Part shown: positions 1 through 9,955 of the stretch, one piece after another | Layout: every line of letters starts with the position of its first letter | Position numbering within the stretch: position 1 is the first letter of the stretch | NCBI GenBank assembly: GCA_015179025.1 | Contig: WHUX01000144.1 | Span: forward strand, 62,001-126,000 | Origin: Terfezia claveryi | Taxonomy: Eukaryota > Ascomycota > Pezizomycetes > Pezizales > Pezizaceae | DNA length: 64,000 bases | Reading direction: 5' to 3' | The notes under the pieces: generated by a model | Database searches by the model: none | Seen by the model: the letters and a program-made list of their open reading frames with translations, nothing else | Told to the model about the DNA's origin: nothing | Position numbers and translations under genes: made by a program

Positions 1-573
1 GTTCGGGGGCGTCAGGTATCTGCGTGTCTCCAGACTCGCTGTGGGGGCGGGTTGTTGCGTCCGAATCTGTATCTGAGACATCGGAGTAGCTTCATGAGGT
101 CTCTTGCAAGCTGATCGTTCATTGCATGTGGTGCAGTCGTGCACACGTGGGGGGCACCGGACATCGGGGTGATGGGTGTTCACCCGGATACTCTGATCGA
201 TCTCGTCCTCTGGGATCTCTGACACCATGATGGCGTCATCTCGTCTGATGTACTCGATTATTCGGTCTGGTGCGCCGCTAATGTCTTCTCCCTGTGATAG
301 GCTCTTGTCAGAAAGCTCCCCATCTTGTATTTTCTGGACTCCTCTGGCGGTTGCTGCTTCGGCCACCATCTCTGTGCTCCTGTTCGCTCTTAGCCATTCT
401 GGATACCCTCCTCTTAGGCAGCGGTAGTAGGTGTTTCCGATGATAACACTTTTGGGTCCGTTTTGTTGCGAACCGGTCCGTATTGGGTAGAAATGTACCT
501 TGCTGACTGTTATCTTGTCGGGTGCCTTCCCCCTGGTCTTTCCTTTGCCTCTGCCCTTGTCTTTTCCCGGCAT
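1..573 (-). CDS. Hypothetical protein, 3' end outside window
   Basis: A minus-strand frame is open from an ATG at 573 to the window edge, at least 191 codons with no stop. The start is lysine/glycine/arginine-rich (MPGKDKGRGKGKTRGKAP), followed by a hydrophilic region with VHFYPIRTG, SVIIGNTYYRC and GGYPEWLRANR. A small Cys cluster (VRCPPRVHDCTTCNERSAC) lies near residues 146-164. I do not recognise the family. The ~560 bp between it and a gypsy RT scrap at 1130-1260 on the same strand leaves open that it is an N-terminal gag-like part of a transposon. The long open frame contrasts with the heavily stopped elements nearby, so it may be a real gene or a recent copy. Confidence 0.45.
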   Translation of the reverse strand, partial: MPGKDKGRGKGKTRGKAPDKITVSKVHFYPIRTGSQQNGPKSVIIGNTYYRCLRGGYPEWLRANRSTEMVAEAATARGVQKIQDGELSDKSLSQGEDISGAPDRIIEYIRRDDAIMVSEIPEDEIDQSIRVNTHHPDVRCPPRVHDCTTCNERSACKRPHEATPMSQIQIRTQQPAPTASLETRRYLTPPN

Positions 574-1129
574 GTTACTATGTCGTGGGTGTGGCAGTGC
601 TGTTGTGATCGTGAGTTGATCGTGAGTCTTTATGATGACGCCGTTCTTTTGTGTAGGAATTATCTTTTCGTTGACTGGTTGTTTCCATGGTCATTTTTCT
701 GATATGTGAGTCCGGCTTTCAATTGGTCGGAAGTCGGGTGTGGGAGTTATCCTAACTGTACTTGGCCATTGCCTGCTGAGTTGGCAGCCCCGCAGTACGA
801 GGTCGTCGAGAAGAATTGCAGGATATCGTGAGATTCTGAACCTTCAATGCTGGGGGAAGGGGTGAAGGAGTTGGGGGTTGAGTCTGATGTCTGAATATGT
901 TGTGCAGCCCGCCTGGCTCTATCTGATAGCGTTGTCTAGGTGCCCGGGGGGGCTCTGTGTCACGAGATATTGCTCTCGACCTATGATAGCAAATGTTGTA
1001 TGGTATGAAACTCGTGCTATTCAGAGATCTTAACTGTGCCCACTCCAAAAATTCGATCAAGTCTACTACACTACCCCTCCAGTACACAGCAATAAGCCCG
1101 CTCCTCTCCTTCAAGGAAACGGAGTGAGG
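574..1129. other. No supported gene
   Basis: I see no convincing coding signal here. Minus-strand reading frames contain no recognisable domains. The region may be degraded retroelement sequence because a gypsy RT motif lies immediately to the right on the minus strand. Confidence 0.4.
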
Positions 1130-1260
1130 AAGGGGTGGAGGACATCGTTGATAAAGTGCTGGAAGCTGGCGGGGGCATTTGTGAGGCCGAAGGGCATTCA
1201 TATAGTCCATATCATGTCCTAAAGGTAGTCTTCCATTTTCAAGATCATAGTTAGAAGGTT
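1130..1260 (-). pseudogene. Ty3/gypsy reverse transcriptase scrap
   Basis: Read on the minus strand, 1205 to about 1125 encodes [18 protein letters not shown], the diagnostic RT palm motif of Ty3/gypsy (compare gypsy A of this window near 54980-55030). The frame then stops within a few codons (FLTPFP then TGA), and upstream sequence is only vaguely RT-like. No LTR was seen nearby. It is a short, broken fragment of a chromodomain-type gypsy pol. Confidence 0.7.
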
Positions 1261-1796
1261 CTGCGCCGATTTAACACATAGCCATGGTGCTGAAAGTTAA
1301 GAGAGTTCTCTAATGTGAGAGAAGCCAGGACGTGGAAGGAAGCCAGGACATGGAGAGAAGACAGGATGTGGAGAAGCCAGGACGTATCAAGCTCTGAAAG
1401 GCCATCGGTTATGGTGGAGTTCCAGATGGCGGGGTTGTATGTTGAGAGAGGAAGTGCGTAAACTCGAATCACTATCTAACTCGCTGTCAGAGCTATTACT
1501 TGAATTATTACCTGGATCATCATTGCCTCCTGATGCTTGAGGGGCCTGTTGTTATCAGTTTTTGTTATTGTTTTTTTTCATTACTATCGATATATAATAA
1601 AGTAATAACTCTTTGAGGGTGGTGGTAAGGGTGATATCCGCCATTGTATGTACTCTATGCATAACAATATATGAAAAAAAAAAGATGTATGCAGCAGCGA
1701 GGAGGTGCAGGAGGATTGTGGAGGGAGTTGGTTGCACCGCGCCGGCAGAGGGTTGGTAATACAAAGTACTAGATCCGTGGCATTATGTATGTATAC
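1261..1796. other. Non-coding, transposon left flank
   Basis: No supported gene. It includes a short repeated run around 1320-1385 (copies of 'ccaggacgtgga'-like sequence) and an A-rich run at 1671-1684. It ends at the TA dinucleotide duplicated around the Tc1/mariner-like element. Confidence 0.4.
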
Positions 1797-1798
1797 TA

Positions 1799-1825
1799 TG
1801 GTGCCGGCAATAAGAAAACGACCCC
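1799..1825 (+). repeat. Left TIR of Tc1/mariner-like element
   Basis: 27 bp, perfect complement of 3147-3173, preceded by the TA target duplication at 1797-1798. Confidence 0.9.
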
Positions 1826-2092
1826 AAATTGATATCTACGAACTTTTCTAACTCCACAACAACAACATATCCAAATCATTAAATCAAAGCGTAGATTAAT
1901 AGAACTAGGCTTGCAGAAGAACTCTTCGCTCTCAGAATTAAAATAAATTGAAAATTGAAGAAGTTATAAGGGAAAGAAAAGTAAAATTTTGTATGAGAGA
2001 ATCTGAGAATGTTACATGCCAATAGGTGATATATTAACCTAAATAGGAAAGGAACAATAACTAACTAACTTAAATAGGATAAGAACAAATAA

Positions 2093-2941
2093 CTAAGCTA
2101 GTTTCCGACGATGACTTTTATATACACGCTCTTTAAACTCTGCTGTTCCATATTGACATCCATCTCTATATGCATTCATAGTACGCTGACATTTGTTATA
2201 GAAGCGCCAGATTGTCAGTTCAGATACAGAGTTCAATGATAAAGGAATAGTATCTCGTAAACCTTGTAAAGAGTACTCACAGTTCTCACGAGCATGTCGT
2301 TTAGCAGCAGCCCAAAAAAACTCAATAAAATTCAACTCACAGTGGAATTTAGGATAAAACAAAACCAAATGACCACGTGCTTCAATACCTTCTTGTAAAG
2401 AACCTCTTTGAGCTTGAAAATCTACTGCTCCAGCTACCGCAGGTTGAACTGATAGATCGGAAGTAGTCTGATAGGGACTGGCCTCTCGTAGATCGGAAGG
2501 TACTTCTGAACTTGAAGTATTTGGATTCTTGAAATACTCGGTAATCAATGCAGCACCAGTAGCTGCCATTTGCAAGTCCAGCTTTCTCTTTTTATCCCGC
2601 CAGATGGTTTGCCTTGACTGTTGACTTCCCCGATAGTATTTTATTGTAGGTACAGTTGAATTTTCTATTACTGAAGCCTTCAATTTTGCAAACGCATCGG
2701 CTTCCATAATTAACTCTTGATCTAAAGTCTCCAGCTCCTCTTGATCTAAAGTCTCCAGCTCCTCTTCTATATCTGAGTCCTCTAGCTCTTCTTCTATATC
2801 CGCATCCTCCAACTCTTCCAGCTCCTTCAGCTCCTCCAGCTCTGGAACCTCTGTGCGTTTCTGTTGATAGCGATGTGCTGCAAGTTGACTTGCATAAGTA
2901 GCAGCCCGACAGGCTTTTTTTTTCCTGGTTAACCGTGGCAT
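2093..2941 (-). CDS. DDE-type transposase derivative, catalytic core deleted
   Basis: A 282-aa frame begins with a basic MPRLTRKKK, then an acidic repeat (ELEELKELEELEDADIEEEL, residues ~33-80). Next is a block ending YYRGSQQSRQTIWRDKKR of the kind that precedes the catalytic domain in fungal Tc1-like DDE transposases. The C-terminal third carries LVLFYPKFHCELNFIEFFW followed by AAAKRHARENCEYSLQGLRDTIP, the family's C-terminal motif in which NFIE supplies the last acidic catalytic residue. The stretch between (about residues 130-190) is too short to hold the two Asp-containing catalytic blocks, so an internal in-frame deletion is inferred. The frame is nevertheless unbroken. It is probably non-catalytic; it might still bind the TIRs. 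The family name is my recollection of similar fungal proteins, not a search. Confidence 0.7.
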   Translation of the reverse strand: MPRLTRKKKACRAATYASQLAAHRYQQKRTEVPELEELKELEELEDADIEEELEDSDIEEELETLDQEELETLDQELIMEADAFAKLKASVIENSTVPTIKYYRGSQQSRQTIWRDKKRKLDLQMAATGAALITEYFKNPNTSSSEVPSDLREASPYQTTSDLSVQPAVAGAVDFQAQRGSLQEGIEARGHLVLFYPKFHCELNFIEFFWAAAKRHARENCEYSLQGLRDTIPLSLNSVSELTIWRFYNKCQRTMNAYRDGCQYGTAEFKERVYKSHRRKLA

Positions 2942-3146
2942 CTAGGTATAGGATACATTAGTAGGTACATGCTATAGAAATATTGGGAATCATAGCTACC
3001 TCTAGATCTGGAGTTCGGGCTCTATGTAAGGTCTTCGGAATTAGGTGTGAATAGCCAAAGTTGTGTTCGTCGGTCGCCACGCCGCCGAGTCAGAGGGTCT
3101 TGGCATTGAATTTAGTGCTTAGTCAGCAGCCTGGAGAATGTTACAA

Positions 3147-3173
3147 GGGGTCGTTTTCTTATTGCCGGCACCA
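3147..3173 (-). repeat. Right TIR of Tc1/mariner-like element
   Basis: 27 bp, perfect complement of 1799-1825, followed by the TA target duplication at 3174-3175. Confidence 0.9.
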
Positions 3174-3326
3174 TATTACGCTGGATCTATATAGCTCTAA
3201 TACTACAACCGTGTTCTCGTGCCCAGACTCATAATTATGCTTAGTGCTCCAATAAGAGTCTGGGAGTAAACTGCGCCGAAAATTACGCTAATTCTGCTCC
3301 GAACCGGCGCAGAATGCCAAGCTTTG

Positions 3327-3386
3327 CGCTAGTAGCTCCGAGTGGACGCTAGTAGCTCCGAGTGTACACTAGTAGCTCCGAGTGCA
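3327..3386. repeat. Three 20-bp direct repeats
   Basis: Units of the form cgctagtagctccgagtgga start at 3327, 3347 and 3367 with one or two changes each. They lie just outside the foldback element's target duplication. Similar 'gctccg' and 'ggcgcag' words occur at 10430-10530 and 26510-26590. Confidence 0.8.
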
Positions 3387-3395
3387 TTATACTTA

Positions 3396-3405
3396 GTTAG
3401 AAAAC
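3396..3405 (+). repeat. Target-site duplication of foldback element
   Basis: gttagaaaac is repeated at 5406-5415. The boundary can slide by one or two bases because the TIR end is compatible with either cut. Confidence 0.8.
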
Positions 3406-3555
3406 ACCTCAGGCATGAGACTTGGCACAACCACTAAAGTACTGGGAACGGTCTAATCCCTAGTCTAATGGTACTGACAGTCTGGGATCCCCGGGTTATC
3501 ACCTGACTTCAATTACAAATCAACTAAGCCTGTGGGTAGAAATGCCCCCCGCATT

Positions 3556-3648
3556 TAGTCTCATGCCAAGCCTCTACGAGCAAAGTTAGCTTCGCATTTG
3601 CTGAGAATGCGAAGCTAACTTTGCTCATAGAGGCTTGGCATGAGACTA
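3556..3648. repeat. Perfect-stem hairpin inserted in foldback left arm
   Basis: About 43 bases beginning tagtctcatgccaagcctc pair with the 3' half ending gaggcttggcatgagacta around a loop of about 7 nt; one base of the stem differs (cgag versus tcat side). The right arm and the second copy near 22085-22105 lack it, so it is a later insertion or expansion. It resembles a tiny palindromic MITE; a related palindrome sits at 38003-38065. Confidence 0.8.
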
Positions 3649-4700
3649 CCCCGCATTAGTCTCCCCCCGCATAACCAGACTACCCTCCGCACTCACATAA
3701 CACGAGTTTATTGACTACACGGCTAAGACTTTGAATTATGATAGTCCGAACATAGTCTCGTGCTCCGAACATAGTCCTTATTCAGCCCTTTCAGGCTCAG
3801 ATGAACGGGTTTCCCAGTAAATGAATAAGTGTGTTGAGCGCTACTTGATCAGACTCAAATAAACAAGTCCTCCGATAAATCAATACATGTGTTAAGTAAT
3901 ACATGTGTTAAGCACTACTTGATCAGCTATACAGACCAGTACTCGCTAACTCGCTAGCCATGTTCAGTGTGCTCATCACTATTAAACCAGTTGAGTATTG
4001 ATTAGGATTTTCAAAAGTTACCCTGAACTCTCTAATACTGTTCAATAGTGTTGACTACATTAAGCTACATCAAAATGCTAAATACTCTAATCATGGTTAG
4101 TAGTGTTGAACAGTTTGAATACTGATTAGCTACTAGAAATGGCAAAGATAAAACAGCGCAAGCCTGATGGAGGTGGGAGGTACTCGCGTTATTAAAGCTC
4201 AGGTGTTATGTTGCAATTTGATTGATTGGAGGCCTACTAATATATATAGTTGGTACCCGCCAGACTAATCATTAGTCTAGTTAGTAATCAGTGTTACAAA
4301 AATTACTGTATTAGGAAATCGTACCTGTACCTTTAAATGAACATTCCAATATGTATAGACTTTATCCTTTGTAATATATATATTATGATATTATAGGAAT
4401 GCATACATTCGCTACTAGTATATATAGTAGAAGTTCATACATTTGAAGCTGATAGATATTGTATAGAATTCACGTATCAGGCCCATCATATATATTCGGA
4501 ACCTATGTACTCGCGGCCTATATATACTATAGGAATCCAAGTGCCAGAGCCAGAGCTTGGAATATATACATAAGCAGGACTAAATAATCAAATTATGACA
4601 ACAATAGAACTCAATTATATGGAACAGGCTTATCTCTGGAATCGCAAATTTTCTTTGTAGTGTATTGAATAGGCTGGTACTGATGAATCTAGTATAAATA

Positions 4701-4785
4701 TCAGGATTAGCGTAGTTGGAAGATATATTCTTTGATACATATAACAGCCTGAGTTCGAATCCTTATGGAGAGATTATTTTTTTAT
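4701..4785 (+). other. tRNA-like pol III module in foldback loop
   Basis: tagcgtagttgg at 4708-4719 matches the pol III A box consensus TRGCNNAGYNGG at every position. agttcgaatcc at 4752-4762 matches the B box in all but its first base, at tRNA-like spacing, and a T7 run follows near 4776-4784. The acceptor and T stems do not pair well, so this is not a functional tRNA. It may be a tRNA-derived SINE fragment or a decayed tRNA gene. Confidence 0.35.
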
Positions 4786-5415
4786 CTTTGCCATTTTAAA
4801 CTAATCAGTATTCAAACTGTTCAATACTACTAACCGTGATTAGAGTATTTAGCATTTTAACATAGCTTAATATAGTCAATACTATTGAACAGTATTGGAG
4901 ATTCAGGGTAATTTTTGAAAATCCTAATCAATACTCAACTGGTTTAATAGTGATGAGCACACTGAACATGGCTAGCGAGTTAGCGAGTACTGGTCTGTAT
5001 AGCTGATCAAGTAGTGCTTAACACATGTATTACTTAACACATATATTGATTTATCGGAGGACTTGTTTATTTGAGTCTGATCAAGTAGCGCTCAACACAC
5101 TTATTCATTTACTGGGAAACCCGTTCATCTGAGACTGAAAGGGCTGAATAAGGACTATGTTCGGAGCACGAGACTATGTTCGGACTATCATAATTCAAAG
5201 TCTTAGCCGTGTAGTCAATAAACCCGTGTTATGTAAGTGCGGAGAGTAGTCTGGTTATGCGGGAGGCATTTCTACCCACAGGCTTAGTTGATTTGTAATT
5301 GAAGTCAAGTGATAACCCGGGGATCCCAGACTGTCAGTACCATTAGACTGGGGATTGGACCGTTCTCAGTACTTTAGTGGTTGTGCCAAGTCTCATGCCT
5401 GAGGTGTTAGAAAAC

Positions 5416-6540
5416 AGTACAGTTAGTTAGTATACACCTTATTGTTTTCGTCAATCCCGACTGCACAAGTACACTCTTTGCTCTACTGTGAGGGATCTTC
5501 AATATGCCGACAAATACTACAGACAACTGGGATCCAATTGCTAAAGAAGCAATGTGGGAACCATGGGTATTCCTGGTCTGCGAGCTGTTCACTGTAGTTC
5601 ATTTGGTCAGGTCTCAAGAGTGAGATCAAAAGAGGTTTCGCATCAACAATTGTATGGGAAACCACCAAAGGTTTACTCGGAAACCTTTGGTGGTTTCAAA
5701 TAAACCTTTTGAGGTTTCAAACCAAACTTTTTTAGGTTTCGAGTATTATGGTCTCCGTCCTATAGAAACTTTATATAGGTCTCACTAGTGAAGTCACTGC
5801 TAGGGCTCGTGACAGAAGCCAATGCAAAATCTCTTGTAAATTCACTGCACGGAAACCTGGCAAAGGACTCGAATAGAAGCCAATGTAATACCTCATGTAA
5901 ATTCACTCCATGGAAACCTGGCAAAGGCCTCGAATAGAAGCCAAATATATGTCTCATGTGAATTTAAATTTAACCCTACTGAAACCTAGTTAAAGACTCG
6001 AATAGAAGCAAGAAAAACGTCTCATGTAAATATAAAATCAAACCTACAGAAACCTAGCAAAAGACTTGAATAGAAGCAAAATATATGTAAGTTTGAAGCA
6101 CTTAGGAAAGTAAATGATAGAACCAAGTACTGTATGCTTGATACAAAGACCTTGGATACAGGGCAAAGAGAGTATGAGAGATCGAGGTATATATACAGGA
6201 GGCCTTGGAGAGCCAAGGCCGACAGCAAAATAAACTTCCCGATGAAAATATCAGATAACGAGATAGATAACAATGACAGATACAAGAAGCTTCTCTTAAA
6301 ATGAAACCTTAATAGAGTCTCTGCAGAGAAGGAAACCTTAATAGGGTCTCACGATGTAGCTAAGGCCTCCCCAAAGTCTCAAACTATTCTCCATAGCCTT
6401 TTTGAAGGTCTCAACTTGCTTGAAAAGTCTCACTTCGGTTCAAAGGTTTCACGGCTAAGCCTCAGCAGGTCTAACTTGGCCGAAAACTCGCAACTTAGAC
6501 CTAAACTTGGACTAAAGTTGAAACTTTCAATTAAGTTTAC
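5416..6540. repeat. Degenerate ~60-bp tandem repeats and a hairpin
   Basis: A 17-bp stem hairpin lies at 5658-5697 (gaaaccaccaaaggttt pairing with aaacctttggtggtttc). From about 5805 to 6090 four to five diverged units of about 60 bp carry 'gaaacctggcaaaggactcgaat' split over agaagcca...ctcatgtaaattca... words. Further gtctca/gaaacct words continue to 6480. No coding function is apparent. Confidence 0.65.
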
Positions 6541-7039
6541 TATGGGCGCCCATATTAACTAATGAACCACAGTGTGTTGCGCAATAGCAATATGGATGTG
6601 AGCTTGTTCTTCTCACAACTTATGAGTTCAAAATCAAAATGTATGAAGGAGAAATAGCACAGCTTCATGGAGAACAAAGGTGTCGAGAAAGTGTTAGAGG
6701 CAATGTTGAGTGTGATGAGTTACAATACAAAAAAGAAGCAGAACTCTACCACTTCCATATTGGAGTAGAAGCAAAAATTAGGAGTAGGGTTGTCCAGAAC
6801 TAGATTTTTTTCATTATCCGTATCAAATTAATTCGATTCTTTTACTATACAAATCTTGGAATCAGAGCATAGTGTAGAGCATCTTGAGTTCATTCGGAGT
6901 TATAAACACTGTTCTGGGTTATAATGCTTGATCGGCTCGTTCTGGAGTTATACACTGGTTTTAGCTCATTCCAATTATTATAGAGCTCGTGCAGCTCAAT
7001 CGGAAGTTATAGGGCTCATTCAGCTCATTCGGAGGTTAT
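6541..7039. other. No supported gene; diverged repeat words
   Basis: There is no long frame. From 6880 short units such as 'agctcattcggagttat' recur with high divergence and lead into the 40-bp array, so this is probably its decayed edge. Confidence 0.5.
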
Positions 7040-9955
7040 TCAACCTCTACTTTATAGGCTTGCTCCGTGCGTTATAGGCATGCACAGCACCTTATGAGCT
7101 TGCTCCGGGCAATATATGCTCGCTTGGTGCCTTATTGGCCTGCTCCGCCTGCTCTGGGCAATATATGCTCGCTTGGTGCTTTATAGGCTTGCTCCGTGCG
7201 TTATAGGCTCGCACAGCACCTTATAAGCTTGCTCCGGGAAATATATGCTCGCCCAGTGCCTTATAGGCCTGCTCCGGGCAATATATGCTCTTTTGGTGCC
7301 TTATAGGCCTGCTCCGGGCAATATATGCTCGCTCAGCACCTTATAAGCTTGCTCCGGGCAATATATGATCGCTCAGTGCCTTATAGGCCTGCTCCGTGCG
7401 TTATAGGCACACACAGCACCTTATAAGCTTGCTCCGTACGTTATAGGCTCGCACAGCACCTTATGAGCAGGCCTATAAGGCACCAAGCGAGCAAATATTG
7501 CCCGGAGCAGGCCTATAAGGCACTGAGCGAGCATATATTGCCCGGAGCAGGCCCATAAGGTGCTGTGCGTGCCTATAACGCACGGAGCAAGCCTATAAAG
7601 CACTGAGCAAGCATATATTGCCCGGAGCAGGCCTATAAGGCACCAAGCGAGCATATATTGCCCGGAGCAGGCCTATAAGACCACTGAGCGAGCATATATT
7701 GCCCGGAGCAGGCCTATGAGGCACTAAGCGAGCTTATATTGCCCGTATAAGGCACTGAGCACGCATATATTGCCCGGAGCAGGCCTATAAGGCACCAAAA
7801 GAGCATATATTGCCCGGAGCAAGCCTATAAAGCACTGTGCGTGCCTATAACGCACAGAGCAAGCCTATAAGGCACCAAAAGAGCATATATTGCCCGGAGC
7901 AGGCCTATAAGGCACTGAGCACGCATATATTGCCCGGAGCAGGCCTATAAGGCACCAAAAGAGCATATATTGCCCGGAGCAAGCCTATAAAGCACTGTGC
8001 GTGCCTATAACGCACAGAGCAAGCCTATAAGGCACCAAAAGAGCATATATTGCCCGGAGCAGGCTTATAAGGCACTGAGCGAGCATATATTGCCCGGAGC
8101 AGGCCTATAAGGCACCAAAAGAGCATATATTGCCCGGAGCAGGCCTATAAGGCACTGAGCGAGCATATATTGCCCGGAGCATGCCTATAAGGCACCAAAA
8201 GAGCATATATTGCCCGGAGCAGGCCTATAAGGCACTGAGCGAGCATATATTGCCCGGAGCAGGCCTATAAGGCACCAAAAGAGCATATATTGCCCGGAGC
8301 AGGCCTATAAGGCACCAAAAGAGCATATATTGCCCGGAGCAGGCCTATAAGGCACTGAGCGAGCATATATTGCCCGGAGCAAGCTAATAAGGCACTGAGC
8401 GATCATATATTGCCCGGAGCAAGCCTATAAAGCACTGTGCGTGCCTATAACGCACAGAGCAAGCCTATAAGGCACCAAAAGAGCATATATTGCCCGGAGC
8501 ATGCCTATAAGGCACCAAAAGAGCATATATTGCCCGGAGCAGGCCTATAAGGCACCAAAAGAGCATATATTGCCCGGAGCAGGCCTATAAGGCACTGAGC
8601 GAGCATATATTGCCCGGAGCATGCCTATAAGGCACCAAAAGAGCATATATTGCCCGGAGCAGGCCTATAAGGCACTGAGCGAGCATATATTGCCCGGAGC
8701 AGGCCTATAAGGCACCAAAAGAGCATATATTGCCCGGAGCAGGCCTATAAGGCACCAAAAGAGCATATATTGCCCGGAGCAGGCCTATAAGGCACTGAGC
8801 GAGCATATATTGCCCGGAGCAAGCTAATAAGGCACTGAGCGATCATATATTGCCCGGAGCAAGCCTATAAAGCACTGTGCGTGCCTATAACGCACAGAGC
8901 AAGCCTATAAGGCACCAAAAGAGCATATATTGCCCGGAGCAGGCCTATAAGGCACTGAGCACGCATATATTGCCCGGAGCAGGCCTATAAGGCACCAAAA
9001 GAGCATATATTGCCCGGAGCAAGCCTATAAAGCACTGTGCGTGCCTATAACGCACAGAGCAAGCCTATAAGGCACCAAAAGAGCATATATTGCCCGGAGC
9101 AGGCTTATAAGGCACTGAGCGAGCATATATTGCCCGGAGCAGGCCTATAAGGCACCAAAAGAGCATATATTGCCCGGAGCAGGCCTATAAGGCACTGAGC
9201 GAGCATATATTGCCCGGAGCATGCCTATAAGGCACCAAAAGAGCATATATTGCCCGGAGCAGGCCTATAAGGCACTGAGCGAGCATATATTGCCCGGAGC
9301 AGGCCTATAAGGCACCAAAAGAGCATATATTGCCCGGAGCAGGCCTATAAGGCACCAAAAGAGCATATATTGCCCGGAGCAGGCCTATAAGGCACTGAGC
9401 GAGCATATATTGCCCGGAGCAAGCTAATAAGGCACTGAGCGATCATATATTGCCCGGAGCAAGCCTATAAAGCACTGTGCGTGCCTATAACGCACAGAGC
9501 AAGCCTATAAGGCACCAAAAGAGCATATATTGCCCGGAGCATGCCTATAAGGCACCAAAAGAGCATATATTGCCCGGAGCAGGCCTATAAGGCACCAAAA
9601 GAGCATATATTGCCTGGAGCAGGCCTATAAGGCACTAAGCGAGCATATATTGCCCGGAGCAGGCCAATAAGGCACTGAGCGAGCATATATTGCCCGGAGC
9701 ATGCCTATAAGGCACCAAAAGAGCATATATTGCCCGGAGCAGGCCTATAAGGCACTGAGCGAGCATATATTGCCCGGAGCAAGCTAATAAGGCACTGAGC
9801 GATCATATATTGCCCGGAGCAAGCCTATAAAGCACTGTGCGTGCCTATAACGCACAGAGCAAGCCTATAAGGCACCAAAAGAGCATATATTGCCCGGAGC
9901 AAGGTAATCAGGTGCTGAGTGAGCATATATTGCCCGGAGCAGGCCAATAAGGCAC
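7040..9955. repeat. 2.9-kb inverted minisatellite of 40-bp units
   Basis: From about 7467 to 9955 some 60 head-to-tail 40-bp units run in one orientation; 7040-7466 holds about ten units in the opposite orientation. Three main unit types share a frame: caccaaaagagcatatat, cactgagcgagcatatat (both followed by tgcccggagc), and a third with cactgtgcgtgcctataa. Units are arranged in higher-order blocks: about 760 bp from 7861 recurs almost unchanged 1040 bp (26 units) later at 8901, and a rarer unit 'aagctaataaggcactgagc' recurs at 8381, 8821, 9421 and 9781, all multiples of 40 apart. Stop codons and unit length give no sustained protein. No transposon ends were identified. Confidence 0.93.

Larger units (their letters stand above)
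1799..3173 (-). mobile_element. Tc1/mariner-like DNA transposon, internally deleted
   Basis: The 1375-bp element is bounded by perfect 27-bp terminal inverted repeats (tggtgccggcaataagaaaa... at 1799-1825 and its complement at 3147-3173). Each end is flanked by TA (1797-1798 and 3174-3175), the target duplication typical of Tc1/mariner/IS630 elements. It carries one minus-strand frame (2093-2941). Perfect TIRs suggest fairly recent activity, or mobilisation in trans by a full-length relative. Confidence 0.88.
3406..5405. mobile_element. Foldback element with long TIRs (non-autonomous, MULE-like)
   Basis: The element is exactly 2000 bp, begins acctcaggcatgag and ends with the complement. The 10-bp sequence gttagaaaac flanks both ends (3396-3405 and 5406-5415). 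The left arm (to about 4165) and right arm (from about 4783) are near-complementary over more than 600 bp; the left arm is longer because it holds an inserted hairpin (3556-3648). The roughly 620-bp centre has no coding capacity. Very long TIRs with a 9-10 bp target duplication suit a non-autonomous Mutator-like (TIR-MULE/foldback) element; no transposase is present. A second copy, lacking the right arm, starts at 21953. Confidence 0.8.

Noticed and set aside
7421..7654. Open frame across the 40-bp array
   Set aside because: It follows the repeat period; no start context, and the sequence is palindromic minisatellite.
7040..9955. CRISPR array
   Set aside because: Units are contiguous with no unique spacers and the sequence context is eukaryotic.
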